From: Waddliaceae bacterium
GTDB taxonomy: Bacteria > Chlamydiota > Chlamydiia > Chlamydiales > SLFE01
NCBI GenBank assembly: GCA_007124415.1
Contig: SLFE01000240.1
Coordinates: 1-24,816, forward strand
DNA: 24,816 nucleotides
Direction of reading: 5' to 3'
Part shown: piece after piece, positions 14,330-20,694 of the stretch
How the letters are laid out: each line of letters begins with the position of its first letter
Position numbering within the stretch: position 1 is the stretch's first letter
Translations under genes and position numbers: made by a program
The notes under the pieces: generated by a model
Told to the model about the DNA's origin: nothing
Seen by the model: the letters and a program-made list of their open reading frames with translations, nothing else
Databases searched by the model: none

Positions 14330-16459
14330 TTAATCCATTGATTTTCCGTTGTCTGTTTTTTCAACGTGAATTTCTCTTTGAGGGTAGGGGATGCGGATCC
14401 CGTATTCTTTGATGGCCGACTCCAGCTCCCAGTAGTAAGATCCTTTGACCGAGCCGTGGTTTCCTCCCCGGAAGACATTCGTCCAGACGACAAGCTCGAA
14501 CTGCAGGCCGTTTTCCGCGAAGTTGACAAGCCAGCACTGCGGGTCGTGGACTCCCTGTTCTTTTCCGACGGTGGCGGGGACGTTGAGGGCTGCTTTGATG
14601 GCCGCCTCCTCTATTTTTTCCTTGTCGGTTCCGAAGGGGACGCAAAAAGGGATATGGAACCGCTTGTATGGGTCCAGGCGCGTCCAGTTGATATAACGTT
14701 CGGAGACAAGCGTTGAATTCGGAAGGACAATGTCTGTGCCGTCCCATGTTCGGATGATGGTGTTTTGCACATGGATCGCCGATACCGAGCCCCATTGACC
14801 GTCGCTCATTTCAATGTAGTCGCCCACTTTGATATTGCGGGTGGAAAGAATGATCAGGCCGCAGACGAAGTTGTTGACGATGCTTTGAAGACCGAATCCG
14901 ATACCGACGCTCAATGCGCCGAGAACAATGAACATTCTGTCAAAGTCCAGCCCCATGACGGTCATGGCGATCACAAGACCGATAACTAAGATGACATAGT
15001 GCACCAGGCGGTTGATGGAATAGACAAAGCCGTGGGAGACGTTTGATTTCTTTCGGAAAGCGTTGGAGAGGAATTTGCGCATGAAATAGGAGAAGAAGTA
15101 TGTGAGGATCAAGACGATGATCGCTTTCACGATATTTTTAACTGTGATCGGCTGCTCGCCGATTTTGAAAAGCGGCAGGTTGTACCAGGCGATGATTTCG
15201 TAACAGCAATGTATAATCGATTCAACGGTGCCCTGCCACCAACGGCTTAACGGCGATCTTTGGCTATGAACGATTTGTCCGAATTGCTCGAGTATGACCC
15301 CTACAGTGAAGGCTTTGCTGTCGGCCTGCTGCAGAAGAAGGCGGTTTTCCTGAAGGACTTTAGCTCTCTCGGACTGAAGTTGCTCGATTTCACTGTCCAT
15401 CGTCGGCTCATCTTCGACCACTCCTCTGTAGCGGGCCGATTCCTCCTCGATTTTCATTTCCCAATCATCTATCCGGCTATAGATGCCGGAGACTTGTTTT
15501 GTCCAATCGGAGTAGTCTTTTTCCATTTCAGTCAAATCCCTTTCGGGCGTGCCGATCCCCACTTTTACCTGCTGCATCAAAACGGCAAGTTCTGCCATAA
15601 GCTCTTTGATCGAGGAGTTGTATTCCCTAAGCAGCTGCAGCGAGTTTTTCAGTCTTCCTACAACAGTGTCTTCTGTAATCGGCTGGGCCTTGAGCTCGGT
15701 TTGCAAACTATTCTGCCTGGCTTGCTCAAGCTGTTCTTTGGCTTCCGCAAGCTGGTTTTCCATCTCCGGAAGGTCGATAGCGTCAAAGTCGATATTGTTT
15801 CTGGCGTATTCGAGCTCATTTATAGAGCGATTGAGCTGGCCGGTTAAAATTTTGACTTTATCATTGACAATCCCGAGTCTTTCTTTGTTGATCGCGATAG
15901 TGAAGCGGGTGTTCAGGATCTCAAGGCCTTGAAGCATTTTTTGAAAGGTGTCGTCTTTCATTTCCCGATAAGAAATGACCAGGGAGTCCAGATGCCTCGA
16001 CAGTTTTGAAAGGCGGTTTTTGAGGAATCCGGCCTCTTGCTTTTCGCTATTCAGCTGCGAGCGGTGAAGAGCGATCTGCTTGGCAACTTCAATTTGCTGC
16101 TGAAGGGTATAGCTGTCTAAAAAGGGTCTTGGGGAAGGCTCTTCGACGGCTTCTTGTTTGGCAAGAGCGTAGGCGTCCATATTGTCCGACAAGCGCTTGA
16201 TCAAGATGACGGCCTGGTCTTTTTGTTCGTTTTCCAGTCCCGCCAGGATCCCATCGAGCTCTTCTTTCAGCTTGACTGTGCGGTTTTTGTATTCCTCGCC
16301 CTTGACATCGAAATATTCCCACCAGTTTGTATTCAGCTTCATGGGATTGGGAAGCTCTGCTTCAGTTTTAGATTGGGGGGAGGACTCCTGGCAATGCAGG
16401 GAAGAGCAAAAAAGGCCGCTTAATAATATGATTGAGAATAAAATTTTTTTGATAGACAT
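14330..16459 (-). CDS. Large MscS-family mechanosensitive channel (MscK/KefA-like layout)
   Basis: The start is chosen at ATG 16459 (709 residues), because it places an n-region and hydrophobic signal peptide at once (MSIKKILFSIILLSGLF). An in-frame TTG at 16492 would put 11 extra residues in front. After the signal peptide comes a long, mostly helical, coiled-coil-prone periplasmic region (about 40-400). Membrane segments follow at about 440-460 and 480-502, then the pore helix with glycine/alanine packing (GALSVGIGFGLQSIVNNFVCG, about 514-535). The MscS beta domain has VGDYIEMSDGQWGSV and LPNSTLVSERYINWT. Such channels release solutes on hypo-osmotic shock. No ribosome-binding site stands out at either start. 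Confidence 0.92.
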   Translation of the reverse strand: MSIKKILFSIILLSGLFCSSLHCQESSPQSKTEAELPNPMKLNTNWWEYFDVKGEEYKNRTVKLKEELDGILAGLENEQKDQAVILIKRLSDNMDAYALAKQEAVEEPSPRPFLDSYTLQQQIEVAKQIALHRSQLNSEKQEAGFLKNRLSKLSRHLDSLVISYREMKDDTFQKMLQGLEILNTRFTIAINKERLGIVNDKVKILTGQLNRSINELEYARNNIDFDAIDLPEMENQLAEAKEQLEQARQNSLQTELKAQPITEDTVVGRLKNSLQLLREYNSSIKELMAELAVLMQQVKVGIGTPERDLTEMEKDYSDWTKQVSGIYSRIDDWEMKIEEESARYRGVVEDEPTMDSEIEQLQSERAKVLQENRLLLQQADSKAFTVGVILEQFGQIVHSQRSPLSRWWQGTVESIIHCCYEIIAWYNLPLFKIGEQPITVKNIVKAIIVLILTYFFSYFMRKFLSNAFRKKSNVSHGFVYSINRLVHYVILVIGLVIAMTVMGLDFDRMFIVLGALSVGIGFGLQSIVNNFVCGLIILSTRNIKVGDYIEMSDGQWGSVSAIHVQNTIIRTWDGTDIVLPNSTLVSERYINWTRLDPYKRFHIPFCVPFGTDKEKIEEAAIKAALNVPATVGKEQGVHDPQCWLVNFAENGLQFELVVWTNVFRGGNHGSVKGSYYWELESAIKEYGIRIPYPQREIHVEKTDNGKSMD

Positions 16460-16675
16460 AAGTAAAACACCTATACTGAGATCAAATTTCAATTTACTAT
16501 AAGAATTATTTATTATCTATAGTTATGTTTATTTGAAAACCAACGACTTGCGGTGTGAATTGGGAGATATGGGATGCTTTCGGAATGAAAAAATGCGCCG
16601 AAAATCTAGCATCCGGTTAAAAATTAATTTTAAGGGAGTGCCGGTTAACAGCGCTGAGTATTGTGCGATAGGCTG

Positions 16676-16705
16676 GTTTATTGGGATCGTAAGATCCCAA
16701 TAAGC
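16676..16705 (-). terminator. Hairpin terminator after the RRM gene
   Basis: A 13-bp stem (16676-16688 with 16693-16705, one G-U pair) with a GTAA loop. The core is TTATTGGGATC against GATCCCAATAA. It begins 4 bp after the RRM stop codon. There is no U-tract on the minus strand, so it may act as an RNA 3'-end stabiliser as much as a terminator. Confidence 0.6.
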
Positions 16706-16709
16706 AAGA

Positions 16710-16961
16710 TTATCGTCTTGTGTTTTCTTTGGCTTTATCTACAGCAATTGCGCGGCCCATGACATCTTTGCCATTCAGCTCTTCAATTGCTTTTTGCCCG
16801 TCCTCTTGACTACCCATTTCAACAAATCCGAATCCGCGTGACCTTCCGGTCTGGCGATCGAAAATGACTCTGGCGCTGACGACCTCTCCAATATCATCGA
16901 AAAGTTCCTTCAGATCTTTGTCTGTCATATTATAGTCAAGATTTCTTACAAATAAATTCAT
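16710..16961 (-). CDS. Single-RRM RNA-binding protein
   Basis: An 83-residue protein made up of one RNA-recognition motif. RNP2 is LFVRNL (residues 3-8) and RNP1 is RGFGFVEM (42-49), with the aromatic residues that stack on RNA bases in place. Small glycine-poor RRM proteins of this kind occur in cyanobacteria, chlamydiae and other bacteria and are thought to act as RNA chaperones or in mRNA localisation; the target here is unknown. AAGGAG (16969-16974) is 7 nt from the ATG. It is a monocistronic unit closed by the hairpin just downstream. Confidence 0.92.
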   Translation of the reverse strand: MNLFVRNLDYNMTDKDLKELFDDIGEVVSARVIFDRQTGRSRGFGFVEMGSQEDGQKAIEELNGKDVMGRAIAVDKAKENTRR

Positions 16962-17181
16962 AACTTAGCTCCTTACAACGTTACTACCTCACTCAGATCT
17001 CACCTTATTGTCAAGGAATTGAATAACGGAGTGATGATTAGGATTATAACATTTAATCTTAATTGTAATCTACATATTTAAAAGAGTTTTGCAAAATTTC
17101 GTCAGATTGATTGTGCATTTGGATCGAAAAACAATGGAATTCATCCGGAAATAGGATGAAAAAGAGTCAAAAAGCTTTAAA
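16962..17181. other. AT-rich divergent spacer
   Basis: Between the RRM start and the next promoter lie about 220 bp of AT-rich DNA. Apart from the RRM ribosome-binding site, I see a TATAAT on the minus strand near 17045 without a convincing -35. I find no ORF or RNA gene. It presumably holds the RRM promoter and leader. Confidence 0.4.
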
Positions 17182-17210
17182 TTGACAATTGTCTTCAGAA
17201 AAGATATATA
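17182..17210 (+). promoter_or_regulatory. Near-consensus promoter of the cytidylyltransferase gene
   Basis: A perfect TTGACA (17182-17187), a 17-bp spacer and TATATA (17205-17210), 33 bp before the ATG. This is the closest match to a consensus housekeeping promoter in the window and suggests strong expression. Confidence 0.8.
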
Positions 17211-17243
17211 TCGCATTTTTACCGCAATAAAGAGGAAATTCAC

Positions 17244-17765
17244 ATGCAAGCACCTGATTACACTGTTTTTGTCGACGGGATTTATGATTTGTTTCATGCA
17301 GGCCATGAAAATCTCTTTCGGCAGGCGATTGAAAAGGGGAAGGAATTTGCCGGGGGCAGAGAGGTGAAGCTGCTGGTCGGTGTTTGCGGCTTAGGCGTTG
17401 CCGAGTATAAGCGGAAAACGATCATGAGCCTGGATGAAAGGTGCGCTGCAGTCAGGACGAACAGCCTTGTGCACGGCGTTATCGAGAATTCGCCGATCCG
17501 GATCGACTCGGAGTTTCTCCATAAACATAAAATCGACCTTGTGATTCATGGCGACGATTTCAATAAAGAAAAAATCGATTTTTATTACGGCGACGCAGTC
17601 GAAGAGGGGAAGTTCGCGACTGTTCCCTACACGAAAGGGGTTTCGACGACCGATCTGATTAGACAGGCTAAAAACGAGGGAAGTTTGCCTCCGCAGCTGG
17701 CATCGCATGTTGTGGAAACTTCCGAACTTGTCAAAAGGATTCAAGCGCGCTGTGATTTAATTTAA
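17244..17765 (+). CDS. Cytidylyltransferase resembling eukaryotic choline/ethanolamine-phosphate cytidylyltransferase
   Basis: A 173-residue, single-domain nucleotidyltransferase. HxGH is at 18-21 within VFVDGIYDLFHAGH. KRKTIMSLDER is at 56-66, HGDDF at 102-106, and the closing signature KGVSTTDLIR at 131-140, matching the RTEGxST(T/S)D motif of CTP:phosphocholine/phosphoethanolamine cytidylyltransferases. The spacing between HGDD and GVSTTD, including a YGDAVEEGKF-like helix, resembles the eukaryotic enzymes (DxYxxxKExGxF) more than glycerol-3-phosphate cytidylyltransferase TagD, which has MGDDW. The expected product is CDP-choline or CDP-ethanolamine, for Kennedy-pathway lipid synthesis. 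TagD-like or another alcohol-phosphate specificity remains possible. AGAGGA precedes the ATG. Confidence 0.85.
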   Translation: MQAPDYTVFVDGIYDLFHAGHENLFRQAIEKGKEFAGGREVKLLVGVCGLGVAEYKRKTIMSLDERCAAVRTNSLVHGVIENSPIRIDSEFLHKHKIDLVIHGDDFNKEKIDFYYGDAVEEGKFATVPYTKGVSTTDLIRQAKNEGSLPPQLASHVVETSELVKRIQARCDLI

Positions 17766-17777
17766 TGAGTGCTTTCT

Positions 17778-17850
17778 TTGTTGTTATGTTATTTAATTAT
17801 GAATTGTGTTACATTATACAAGTCACATGAAATAATTACATAACCAACAA
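17778..17850 (+). repeat. Imperfect inverted repeat before the Cys-rich peptide gene
   Basis: TTGTTGTTATGT (17778-17789) pairs with ACATAACCAACAA (17838-17850) with one bulged base, enclosing about 48 AT-rich bases. It lies between the cytidylyltransferase stop and the ribosome-binding site of the next gene. It could be an operator or a leader structure. No clear -10/-35 pair was found here. Confidence 0.4.
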
Positions 17851-17866
17851 TTTTGAGGAGGTTATT

Positions 17867-18043
17867 ATGAAATTATTTACAATCATGACTTTAAGCGCTG
17901 TTTTGGCGGCGGGATCATTTCTTTCTGCTGCGCCGCAAGGCCGCGAGTGCCGGTGCGAACAATGCACATGCTCGGAGCAATCACACTGCGGGTGTTTTTC
18001 GGAAGAAGGATGCCGGTGCAGCAAGGGCGGATGCTGCCGATAA
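17867..18043 (+). CDS. Small secreted cysteine-rich protein (58 aa)
   Basis: This short gene has strong support. GAGGAGG (17855-17861) lies 5 nt before the ATG, and an intrinsic terminator follows the stop. Residues 1-22 form a clear Sec signal peptide (MKLFTIMTLSAVLAAGSFLS, then AA), probably cleaved after Ala21 or Ala22. There is no lipobox cysteine at the cleavage site. The mature part, about 36 residues, has ten cysteines at 28, 30, 33, 35, 41, 43, 49, 51, 56 and 57, mostly as CxC pairs (CRC, CTC, CGC, CRC) and a final CC. Such clustering fits either a metallothionein-like metal binder or a disulfide cross-linked envelope peptide, the latter recalling the role, not the sequence, of chlamydial OmcA. 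I do not recognise a family. Confidence 0.82.
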   Translation: MKLFTIMTLSAVLAAGSFLSAAPQGRECRCEQCTCSEQSHCGCFSEEGCRCSKGGCCR

Positions 18044-18055
18044 AGCGAACAGCGT

Positions 18056-18088
18056 AAAAAAAAAGGGCCTGGAGACAGGCCCTTTTTT
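18056..18088. terminator. Bidirectional rho-independent terminator
   Basis: GGGCCTG (18065-18071) pairs with CAGGCCC (18076-18082) around GAGA. It is flanked by an A-run (18056-18064) and a T-run (18083-18088) that extend the stem. On the plus strand it ends the Cys-rich peptide transcript; on the minus strand, followed by nine U, it ends the omp gene that stops at 18108. Confidence 0.92.
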
Positions 18089-18107
18089 GTTTCCGGTAAA
18101 ACCGCTT

Positions 18108-19271
18108 TTAGAAACCGAATCCGGCTCTGACGGTCAGACCCTGAAAGGTCAGGTTGCCGTGCGGTCCGAATTGGAAGCTGTCGCCGGTTCCGTCGTTTTC
18201 GCTCACATAGAGAAAGCGGTTTAAGTCCCACCAAACTTGGGTTTCCCAGCCGACAAAGGCAAACACATCATAGCATCCGCGCAAAGTCGTGTCATACCTC
18301 AAGCCAAACAGAAGCTCGGCCACTGGGATCAAGGCGCATCTATCGGCCTTGATGTCGAGATTTCGGACCACAGCCACTTCCGGGTTATTGATGTCGCCGT
18401 CGAACATGTCGATCCGCGTGGTTTCAAGTTCCGACCAGACAGCGCTCAAGGCCATTTTCCCTACAAGGCTGACGCAAGGCATGAACTTCCAGGCAGCGTC
18501 GAATCCGCCGCGGAGGCCGACCCCGTCGAAATCCGTTTTCATGTGGATGTCGGTGCGCCTGGTTAATACTACCTGATCTACCACTTCAGGCCATATGTAC
18601 GCGATATCGTACTTCAGATTCTGCCATGTCGCCTTGAAGCCGAAATGGGGGCGGAAATCAAAGCACTCGTTGACAGCGAAGGTTCTGCCCAATCCGAAGT
18701 CCAAAACGTTGAGCGTCGAGTCCCACTGCCCTTCGGCAAATGTGAGATTCGCTGTGCCGGGGATCCCTCTGTTCCAAATCAGAGCGTGGAGACTCAGAAC
18801 CTGCGGGGGCGGTTCTATCGGATCGAAATCGTCTGTCTCCGACTTGCCGAACTTTTGGCGCATCCAGGTGTACTGGGCGAAAAAGTCCCACTCGCAGCAG
18901 CCGAGGTCAATCAAAAATCCCACCCTGAATCCCGGTTCAAGCTGGCAGGACGGCGCCAGAATTTTTCCCCTGTCCGTAACGTCTAAGAAGGGAGAGGCGC
19001 TGAAACCGTCTTTTCTCGCAAACTCCAGCCCTTCGGGGTGAACTTGCCAGTAGAGGAAGTCGCCGTAGATGACGAAGCTGGGCATTTCGCAGAAATCAAT
19101 GCGGCACGGCTCGTCAAAGCAAGGCTCGTTATAGACGGGCGGCGGGCAGTACGGATCATACGCTGCGGCCGCGGAGCCTAAGCTTCCCGTTAGAAATAAT
19201 AAACCGGCCATGGAGGCAGCGGCTTTATTCAATGTTCTTTTCAAGAACACTCCATTTTTCTGAAGAGACAT
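18108..19271 (-). CDS. MOMP-like outer-membrane protein, paralog 1
   Basis: A 387-residue predicted beta-barrel porin. The start is ATG 19271: AAGGAG (19280-19285) sits 8 nt upstream, and all paralogs start at this point with an M[S/F/P]LxKN block. The signal peptide is about residues 1-36 (ending LGSAAAA). A Cys/Pro-rich segment (CPPP, EPCFDEPC, IDFCEMP) precedes the family signature FVIYGDFLYWQVHPEGLEFAR. EPGFRVGFLIDLGCCEWDFF and FDFRPHFGFKATWQNLKYD follow. The last residue is Phe (TVRAGFGF), as in the beta-signal recognised by the BAM complex. It resembles the MOMP-like/Lpg1974-type porins of environmental chlamydiae. It is the most downstream gene of the array. Confidence 0.88.
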   Translation of the reverse strand: MSLQKNGVFLKRTLNKAAASMAGLLFLTGSLGSAAAAYDPYCPPPVYNEPCFDEPCRIDFCEMPSFVIYGDFLYWQVHPEGLEFARKDGFSASPFLDVTDRGKILAPSCQLEPGFRVGFLIDLGCCEWDFFAQYTWMRQKFGKSETDDFDPIEPPPQVLSLHALIWNRGIPGTANLTFAEGQWDSTLNVLDFGLGRTFAVNECFDFRPHFGFKATWQNLKYDIAYIWPEVVDQVVLTRRTDIHMKTDFDGVGLRGGFDAAWKFMPCVSLVGKMALSAVWSELETTRIDMFDGDINNPEVAVVRNLDIKADRCALIPVAELLFGLRYDTTLRGCYDVFAFVGWETQVWWDLNRFLYVSENDGTGDSFQFGPHGNLTFQGLTVRAGFGF

Positions 19272-19319
19272 CGATGTCGCTCCTTTTTGTTGATTCATTC
19301 ATATTCGTAAGTGTTGATA

Positions 19320-19341
19320 TCTCCATGAATGCACATGAAGA
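19320..19341 (-). promoter_or_regulatory. 5'-UTR hairpin, omp paralog 1
   Basis: TCTTCATG pairs with CATGGAGA on the minus strand (19341-19334 with 19327-19320), an 8-bp stem with one G-U pair and a 6-nt loop. It lies about 10 nt downstream of the -10, so near the 5' end of the predicted mRNA. Confidence 0.45.
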
Positions 19342-19350
19342 GACGAGTTC

Positions 19351-19379
19351 ATATTAAATGAATTTTTTAATTGAATCAA
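19351..19379 (-). promoter_or_regulatory. Promoter of omp paralog 1
   Basis: Minus-strand TTGATT (19379-19374), a 17-bp spacer and TAATAT (19356-19351). The bases just upstream form CGATTGATT, a weaker copy of the box shared by the other omp promoters. The leader to the ATG is about 70 nt. Confidence 0.75.
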
Positions 19380-19396
19380 TCGGTAAATGAAAAAAA

Positions 19397-19418
19397 ATCC
19401 CGGCCATCCGGCCGGGAT
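19397..19418 (-). terminator. Terminator of omp paralog 2
   Basis: A perfect 9-bp stem, ATCCCGGCC (19397-19405) with GGCCGGGAT (19410-19418), 4-nt loop, followed on the minus strand by a run of seven U. It starts 11 bp after the gene's stop. Confidence 0.9.
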
Positions 19419-19429
19419 CCGAGAAGACG

Positions 19430-20542
19430 TTAGAAGCCGATTCCGCCTCTTAGAGTCAGGCCCTGATAGGTGACATTGCCGTGGGTGCCGAACTGGTAGC
19501 CGTCGCCGCTGCCGCCTTCATTGACGAAGAGAAAGCGGTTCATGTCGAACCAGATTTGATTTTCCCATCCGGCAAAAACAAAGGCGTCATAGCGGCAAAC
19601 CACCGTGTCGTAGCGAAGGCCGAGAAGAAGCTCTGTCACGGGAATCAATGCGCAAGGGGAGGCCTGGAAACCCAGGATTTTGACCGGTTTGACCTCAGTG
19701 GCATTGAGGTCGGGGGTATAGATGTTTTCGCGCAGAATGTCGATATCGGCCCAGATCGCGGCCACAGCGATTCCGCCCGTCAGCCTGAGGCAGGGAGAGA
19801 ACCTCCAGGCCGCGTCGAAGCCGCCCCGGAGGCCGATTCCGTTGACGTCGGCTTTGTTGCGGATATCCATCCTTCGCGCCGGCGTGGTCACGACATCATT
19901 TTCAACAATCTGCGGGGTTTCATAACGGACCTTGGACTCGAGGGATTGCCAGCTGGCCTTAAAGCCCAGGTGGGGGCGGAAATCGAAGCAGCAATTGATG
20001 GAAAAAGTCCGTCCCATGCCGAAATCAAAGACATTGAAAGTTGAATTCCAGTCGCCTCGGGCCAGCGAGAGGGGGAGTTCGGGATTCGGAAGAAACGGAT
20101 TTGCGGCGATGAGCGGCTGGAGGTTTTTCTGCGCGTCATTGCACTTTATTTCTTCCGCAAGGCATGTTTTGAGCCAGCTGAATTGGGCGTAGAAGTCCCA
20201 GTTGCAGCAGTCGAGATCGATAAGGGTTCCCACTCTGAAGCCCGGTTGAAGTTCAGCTTTCGGAGAAATGATCGAGCCGTTGTTGACCACCGGCGTTTCA
20301 AGGTCTGCTCCGATGCCTCCAAGTCTTGCAAATTCGAGACCCTCGGGATGCACTTGCCAGTAGAGAAAGTCGGCGTAGACGGTGACAGTGGGCACGTCGG
20401 CAGCGCATGGATCCCAGTAGGCTTCCTCATAATATGGGGCGCAGTCGGCCGCAAGAGCGCCGGACAATCCCGGCAGTGTGATTAGTGCCGCGCAGGCGGC
20501 GATAAGTTTGTTAAAAGACCATCCATTTTTCTGAAGAAACAT
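19430..20542 (-). CDS. MOMP-like outer-membrane protein, paralog 2
   Basis: A 370-residue paralog starting at ATG 20542 behind AAGGAG (20551-20556). It begins MFLQKNGWSFNKLI, with a signal peptide to about residue 31 (GALAA). Its Cys-rich segment is the smallest of the group (two Cys: ADCAPYY and WDPCAAD), before VYADFLYWQVHPEGLEFAR. It shares ELQPGFRVGTLIDLDCCNWDFY, FDFRPHLGFKASWQSLES and the C-terminal YQGLTLRGGIGF. It is more divergent than the other copies (FSINCCFDF in place of the usual FxVNxCFDF, and CLAEEIKCND in the loop), so it may display different surface loops. Confidence 0.88.
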   Translation of the reverse strand: MFLQKNGWSFNKLIAACAALITLPGLSGALAADCAPYYEEAYWDPCAADVPTVTVYADFLYWQVHPEGLEFARLGGIGADLETPVVNNGSIISPKAELQPGFRVGTLIDLDCCNWDFYAQFSWLKTCLAEEIKCNDAQKNLQPLIAANPFLPNPELPLSLARGDWNSTFNVFDFGMGRTFSINCCFDFRPHLGFKASWQSLESKVRYETPQIVENDVVTTPARRMDIRNKADVNGIGLRGGFDAAWRFSPCLRLTGGIAVAAIWADIDILRENIYTPDLNATEVKPVKILGFQASPCALIPVTELLLGLRYDTVVCRYDAFVFAGWENQIWFDMNRFLFVNEGGSGDGYQFGTHGNVTYQGLTLRGGIGF

Positions 20543-20584
20543 CGATGCCGCTCCTTTTTGCAATTTTCTCAAGATTCTTATTTG

Positions 20585-20601
20585 TCTCCGCGATGGGGAG
20601 A
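20585..20601 (-). promoter_or_regulatory. 5'-UTR hairpin, omp paralog 2
   Basis: Minus-strand TCTCC and GGAGA (20601-20597 with 20589-20585) pair around a 7-nt loop directly after the predicted transcription start. It corresponds in place and sequence to the hairpin of paralog 3. Confidence 0.45.
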
Positions 20602-20607
20602 TCGTCA

Positions 20608-20636
20608 ATGTTAATGGAAAAATTCAATACGATCAA
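20608..20636 (-). promoter_or_regulatory. Promoter of omp paralog 2
   Basis: Minus-strand TTGATC (20636-20631), a 17-bp spacer and TAACAT (20613-20608). The shared box TTATTTCTTGATTGATC overlaps the -35. Confidence 0.78.
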
Positions 20637-20651
20637 TCAAGAAATAAAAAA

Positions 20652-20680
20652 ATGGCCTTGACCGCAAGTGTCAAGGCCAT
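20652..20680 (-). terminator. Terminator of omp paralog 3
   Basis: A perfect 11-bp stem, ATGGCCTTGAC (20652-20662) with GTCAAGGCCAT (20670-20680), followed on the minus strand by a U-rich run. It lies 14 bp after the stop of paralog 3. Confidence 0.9.
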
Positions 20681-20694
20681 AATCAACCGGTCCG

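Noticed and set aside
15260..15847. 195-codon plus-strand frame within the MscS gene
   Set aside because: It is the complement of a low-complexity coiled-coil region with no start signal and no recognisable motif.
16569..16703. 44-codon plus-strand frame between the MscS and RRM genes, near a GGGAG
   Set aside because: GGGAG is only 3 nt from the ATG, the frame ends inside the RRM terminator hairpin and the product resembles nothing; probably chance.
17001..17020. TTGACA on the minus strand upstream of the RRM gene as a -35 element
   Set aside because: No acceptable -10 lies 16-19 bp downstream (the sequence there is TGAGGT), so no promoter was called.
18237..18566. Plus-strand open frames of 80-190 codons inside the omp array (also about 19481-20044, 20728-21201 and 23246-23710)
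   Set aside because: They lie antisense to the omp genes, recur at similar positions because the paralogs are similar, have no ribosome-binding sites and encode no recognisable protein.
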